DNA of 15,726 bases from Thermocrinis sp. (GTDB taxonomy: Bacteria > Aquificota > Aquificia > Aquificales > Aquificaceae). Below are positions 13,826 to 15,726 of the stretch, one piece after another (the first letter of the stretch is position 1; every line of letters begins with the position of its first letter). Location of the stretch: contig WYEK01000082.1 in assembly GCA_009903855.1 (NCBI GenBank), forward strand, positions 1 through 15,726. Direction: 5' to 3'. Both the position numbers and the translations under genes were made by a program. The notes beneath the pieces were generated by a model. That model saw only the letters and a list, made by a program, of their open reading frames with translations. It ran no database searches and was not told the origin of the DNA.

Positions 13826-14237
13826 GATCTTTTTGAAGGATGAACAAGAGACTATAAACTTTGGAAAAGAGTTTGCCGAAAGGCTAAAGGGGGATGAAGT
13901 AATATGCCTACTTGGAGACTTGGGGTCGGGCAAAACCACCTTCGTAAAAGGGCTGGCAGAAGGTTTAGGAATAAGGGAGGATTATCAGGTTAGAAGTCCC
14001 ACCTTTACCATCGTCAATGAGTATCCCACCCAAAGGGGAAGGTTAATACACATAGACCTGTACAGGGTGGAGGACTTTGACGTGGAACAGTTTGTGGGAG
14101 AAGGCATAGTAGTGGTGGAGTGGGCAAGGAACTTAGAGCTTTGCGATTGTATTATTGAGTTTTTGTTTGAAGGAGATGGAAGAAGGGTGGTGTTAAAATT
14201 TAACGAAAAGGAGGTGCGCTATGGACTTTCTGGGTAG
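13818..14237 (+). CDS. tsaE: tRNA threonylcarbamoyladenosine biosynthesis ATPase TsaE
   Basis: 139 residues. A P-loop protein that drives the TsaB/TsaD complex to make t6A37 in tRNAs reading ANN codons. Walker A is GDLGSGKTT (33-41), the conserved switch is SPTFTIVNEY (60-69), HIDLYR (78-83) contains the Walker B-like Asp80, and VVEWARN (99-105) matches the family ending VEWxE/A. Length is slightly below the usual 140-155. The ATG overlaps the CDF end by 8 bp and has AAGGAG 7 nt upstream. Its 3' end overlaps the encapsulin gene by 17 bp, so the C-terminal RYGLSG comes from shared sequence. A housekeeping gene within this otherwise metal-related operon. Confidence 0.95.
   Translation: MYEIFLKDEQETINFGKEFAERLKGDEVICLLGDLGSGKTTFVKGLAEGLGIREDYQVRSPTFTIVNEYPTQRGRLIHIDLYRVEDFDVEQFVGEGIVVVEWARNLELCDCIIEFLFEGDGRRVVLKFNEKEVRYGLSG
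14208..14216 (+). promoter_or_regulatory. Strong Shine-Dalgarno of the encapsulin gene
   Basis: AAGGAGGTG with 4 nt to the ATG at 14221, inside the end of tsaE. It is the best ribosome binding site of this operon, which suits a shell protein needed in 60 or more copies per particle. TAAAAT (14194-14199) just upstream might be a -10 for a separate short-leader transcript, but it has no -35. Confidence 0.75.
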
Positions 14238-15066
14238 AGACCAATCACCCCTTACGCAGGAAGAGTGGTCCGCATTAGAGGAAGCGATTATAAGGGTGGC
14301 AAAAAATACATTAGTTTGCAGAAGGTTTATGCCTGTGATTGGTCCCATAGGTGCAGGGCATCAAGTTATATCTTATGATGTGTTTCTTGGGGTGGAGCCC
14401 GGTAGCTGTGAGGTAAGACCCGGAGAGGAAGCCCAAACCTGCGAGCCAGTTAGGGTAGGTAAAAGAATACACATAATTCTTCCCACCATCTATAAACCTT
14501 TTTCCATAAGCTGGAGGGACCTTGAATACTGGAGGCAGTTTAACTTACCCATAGATACATCCACCGCAGCCGCCGCAGCCTTTGCCACCGCAGTGGCAGA
14601 AGACACTCTTATAATACATGGCAACAAAAAGCTAGGCATAGAAGGGCTTCTGACGGTGGAGGGGAGGCAAAGCATCTCAATGAGCGATTGGGATGTGATG
14701 GGAAATGCCTTTAACGATGTGTCTTTGGGTGTGGCAAAGCTCACCGAAAGCGGATTTTTTGGTCCATACCATCTTCTTTTGAACCCAAAGGATTACTTCA
14801 AGCTAAACCGCGTCTATCATAACACGGGGCTTCTTGAGATAGAGCAGATAAAGAAAATAGTCAGTGAAGTTCACACCTCTCCCATAGTACCAGAGGGAAA
14901 GGCTATACTGGTCTCCGCCGGTCCCCAGAACATGGACATAGTGGTAGCCCTTGATATGTCCCTTGCCTATGTGGAGACCACCAACATGGTTCATGAATTC
15001 AGGGTAATGGAGATTTTGGCACCAAGGATAAAACGTCCGGGTGCTATCCTCGTTATTGGTAAGTGA
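14221..15066 (+). CDS. Encapsulin shell protein, family 1 (linocin M18 type)
   Basis: 281 residues with the HK97-like encapsulin layout. The start MDFLGRDQSPLTQEEWSALEEA corresponds to the T. maritima MEFLKRxxAPLT start, which forms the inner cargo-binding helix. RRFMPVIGPIGAG (34-46) matches RKFVDVEGPYG, DTLIIHGNKKLGIEGLLTVE (128-147) matches the family EDxxIFxGxxxxGxxGLL, and FFGPYHLLLNP (179-189) and EILAPRIKRPGAILVI (264-279) match the A-domain and C-terminal strand. It should self-assemble into a protein cage loaded through a C-terminal peptide on cargo. It is about 17 residues longer than the T. maritima shell, partly in 60-80, which has Cys63 and Cys74. No recognisable cargo (Flp, DyP, IMEF, bacterioferritin) is adjacent, and no phage genes are nearby. 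Convergent overlap of 14 bp with the TetR gene. Confidence 0.93.
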   Translation: MDFLGRDQSPLTQEEWSALEEAIIRVAKNTLVCRRFMPVIGPIGAGHQVISYDVFLGVEPGSCEVRPGEEAQTCEPVRVGKRIHIILPTIYKPFSISWRDLEYWRQFNLPIDTSTAAAAAFATAVAEDTLIIHGNKKLGIEGLLTVEGRQSISMSDWDVMGNAFNDVSLGVAKLTESGFFGPYHLLLNPKDYFKLNRVYHNTGLLEIEQIKKIVSEVHTSPIVPEGKAILVSAGPQNMDIVVALDMSLAYVETTNMVHEFRVMEILAPRIKRPGAILVIGK

Positions 15067-15616
15067 TCGCCTTCCAGAGGACTTCTGCCAACTCCTCCTC
15101 CAAGCCCGCATTCCTTTCCATTATTCCACCCTCCACTAAAAGGAATGTCCTTTCCAAAGTGCCCACCACCATGGCTAAAGCCAGCTCCCTTCTGACCTTG
15201 ATGATTCCCTTCTTAAAACCTTCATCCATGAACTTCATCAGAGCGTCTTTAGGGAGGTTTTGAAAGTTCTTTACCTCTTCAGCCCTCAGATAGTGAAACA
15301 AGTTTATGAACTTAAAAGCTTGTGGATTCTCAAAACAAAAGCTCAAGAATGTTTTTACAAGCTTAAAAAACCTGTTTTTTATTGGTGTGTTTTCTTCAAC
15401 CACTGAGATAAGCTCTTCATACAGCCTTTCAGCGTATGTGGAGAAGAGGGTGCTAACAATCTGATCTTTACTAACAAAATGTCTGTATATGGCACCTTCT
15501 GTTATGCCCACTTCTTTAGCAATATCCTTTATGGTGGTCTCCCTTATGCCCTTTTCCGAAAACAGCTTGAGGGCGGATTCTAAAATTTTTTCTTTGGTGT
15601 TTTGATGGCGTGGCAT
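15053..15616 (-). CDS. TetR/AcrR-family transcriptional regulator
   Basis: 187 residues, normal for the family. The N-terminal helix-turn-helix occupies about 8-54 (ILESALKLFSEKGIRETTIKDIA, then VGITEGAIYRHFVSKDQIV), followed by an all-helical ligand and dimer domain (about 60-187). It should repress target genes until a ligand binds; the ligand is unknown. The 3' end overlaps encapsulin by 14 bp tail-to-tail, so adjacency alone does not make encapsulin its target. The ATG has no SD. TATAAT lies 8 nt upstream, and the gene begins 2 bp after the stop of the preceding partial frame. Confidence 0.9.
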   Translation of the reverse strand: MPRHQNTKEKILESALKLFSEKGIRETTIKDIAKEVGITEGAIYRHFVSKDQIVSTLFSTYAERLYEELISVVEENTPIKNRFFKLVKTFLSFCFENPQAFKFINLFHYLRAEEVKNFQNLPKDALMKFMDEGFKKGIIKVRRELALAMVVGTLERTFLLVEGGIMERNAGLEEELAEVLWKAITYQ

Positions 15617-15618
15617 AT

Positions 15619-15726
15619 TTATCTATTATACCTTTTTCTCCTTACAAACTCTTTTACTTCTTCCACAGTTCTCGTGTTTAAAATGTCCTCTTTCTTTGCC
15701 CATCCCCTTCTTGCCAAACCTAAACC
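15619..15726 (-). CDS. C-terminal end of an unidentified protein, partial
   Basis: On the minus strand a frame is open from the window edge to the TAA at 15619-15621, giving about 35 residues ending in RTVEEVKEFVRRKRYNR. It looks like a basic amphipathic C-terminal helix, and codon use (AGG/AGA, GAA, AAA) matches the neighbours, so it is probably coding. The fragment is too short to name. The stop is 2 bp before the TetR start, suggesting an operon. Confidence 0.5.
   Translation of the reverse strand, partial: GLGLARRGWAKKEDILNTRTVEEVKEFVRRKRYNR
15625..15630 (-). promoter_or_regulatory. -10 element for the TetR gene
   Basis: TATAAT on the minus strand, 8 nt before the ATG at 15616 and inside the last codons of the preceding partial gene. 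It fits the leaderless pattern. No -35 was recognised. Confidence 0.4.

Noticed and set aside
14214..14237. TsaE C-terminus (RYGLSG) as a possible encapsulin cargo-loading peptide
   Set aside because: These residues come from the overlap with the encapsulin start, are a poor match to known loading peptides, and TsaE acts with TsaB/TsaD in the cytosol.
14221..15066. HK97-like shell protein as a prophage capsid gene
   Set aside because: No portal, terminase, protease or tail genes are nearby and the sequence fits family 1 encapsulins.

Overview
The window looks like chromosomal DNA from a thermophilic, probably Aquificota-type bacterium (Hydrogenobacter/Thermocrinis/Aquifex-like). I base this on gene density, proteins rich in Lys, Glu, Ile and Val, heavy use of AGG/AGA for Arg and ATA for Ile, a two-subunit-type class I fumarase and many start/stop overlaps. 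It is a judgement from reading, not a database match. Coding density is very high and no gap without a gene exceeds about 140 bases. I see no insertion sequence, prophage, CRISPR array or convincing intrinsic terminator.

Left part (1-4215): the end of an ABC-3 metal permease (+) converges on ffh (-). ffh is transcribed divergently from a degenerate ArsC-like protein (+), which is followed by a LysR regulator and a HAD hydrolase (+). These converge on a skp/ompH-trm112 pair (-).

Middle (4227-9173), almost all on the minus strand: prfB, an LptE-like exported protein, a DUF302 protein, ribD, fmt and a DegT-family aminotransferase, read in that order and joined by short overlaps. A 139-bp divergent gap with palindromes separates prfB from a tiny SCP2-like protein (+). 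That protein's stop codon interlocks with the stop of deoC, the last gene of a fumarase-beta / trxB / deoC operon (-).

Right part (11608-15726): a shared promoter core drives fumarase beta (-) and tRNA-Phe (+). Then comes an overlapping + strand operon: a radical SAM protein (TIGR01212/YhcC type), a cation diffusion facilitator fused to a NifX/NifB-like domain, tsaE, and a family 1 encapsulin shell protein with the best Shine-Dalgarno of the group. A TetR regulator on the minus strand overlaps the encapsulin 3' end, preceded by the tail of an unidentified gene.

The points most worth attention are: (1) an encapsulin locus with no recognisable cargo, tied by overlap to a CDF-NifX fusion transporter; (2) an ArsC-family protein that has lost its nucleophilic Cys, a second redox Cys and the catalytic Asp; (3) a recurrent TATAAT-like hexamer 7-9 nt before start codons, implying many leaderless mRNAs, in two cases with overlapping divergent -10 elements; (4) a thioredoxin reductase lacking the NADPH motif; (5) a C-terminal SCP2 half-domain as a free-standing gene beside palindromic sites.
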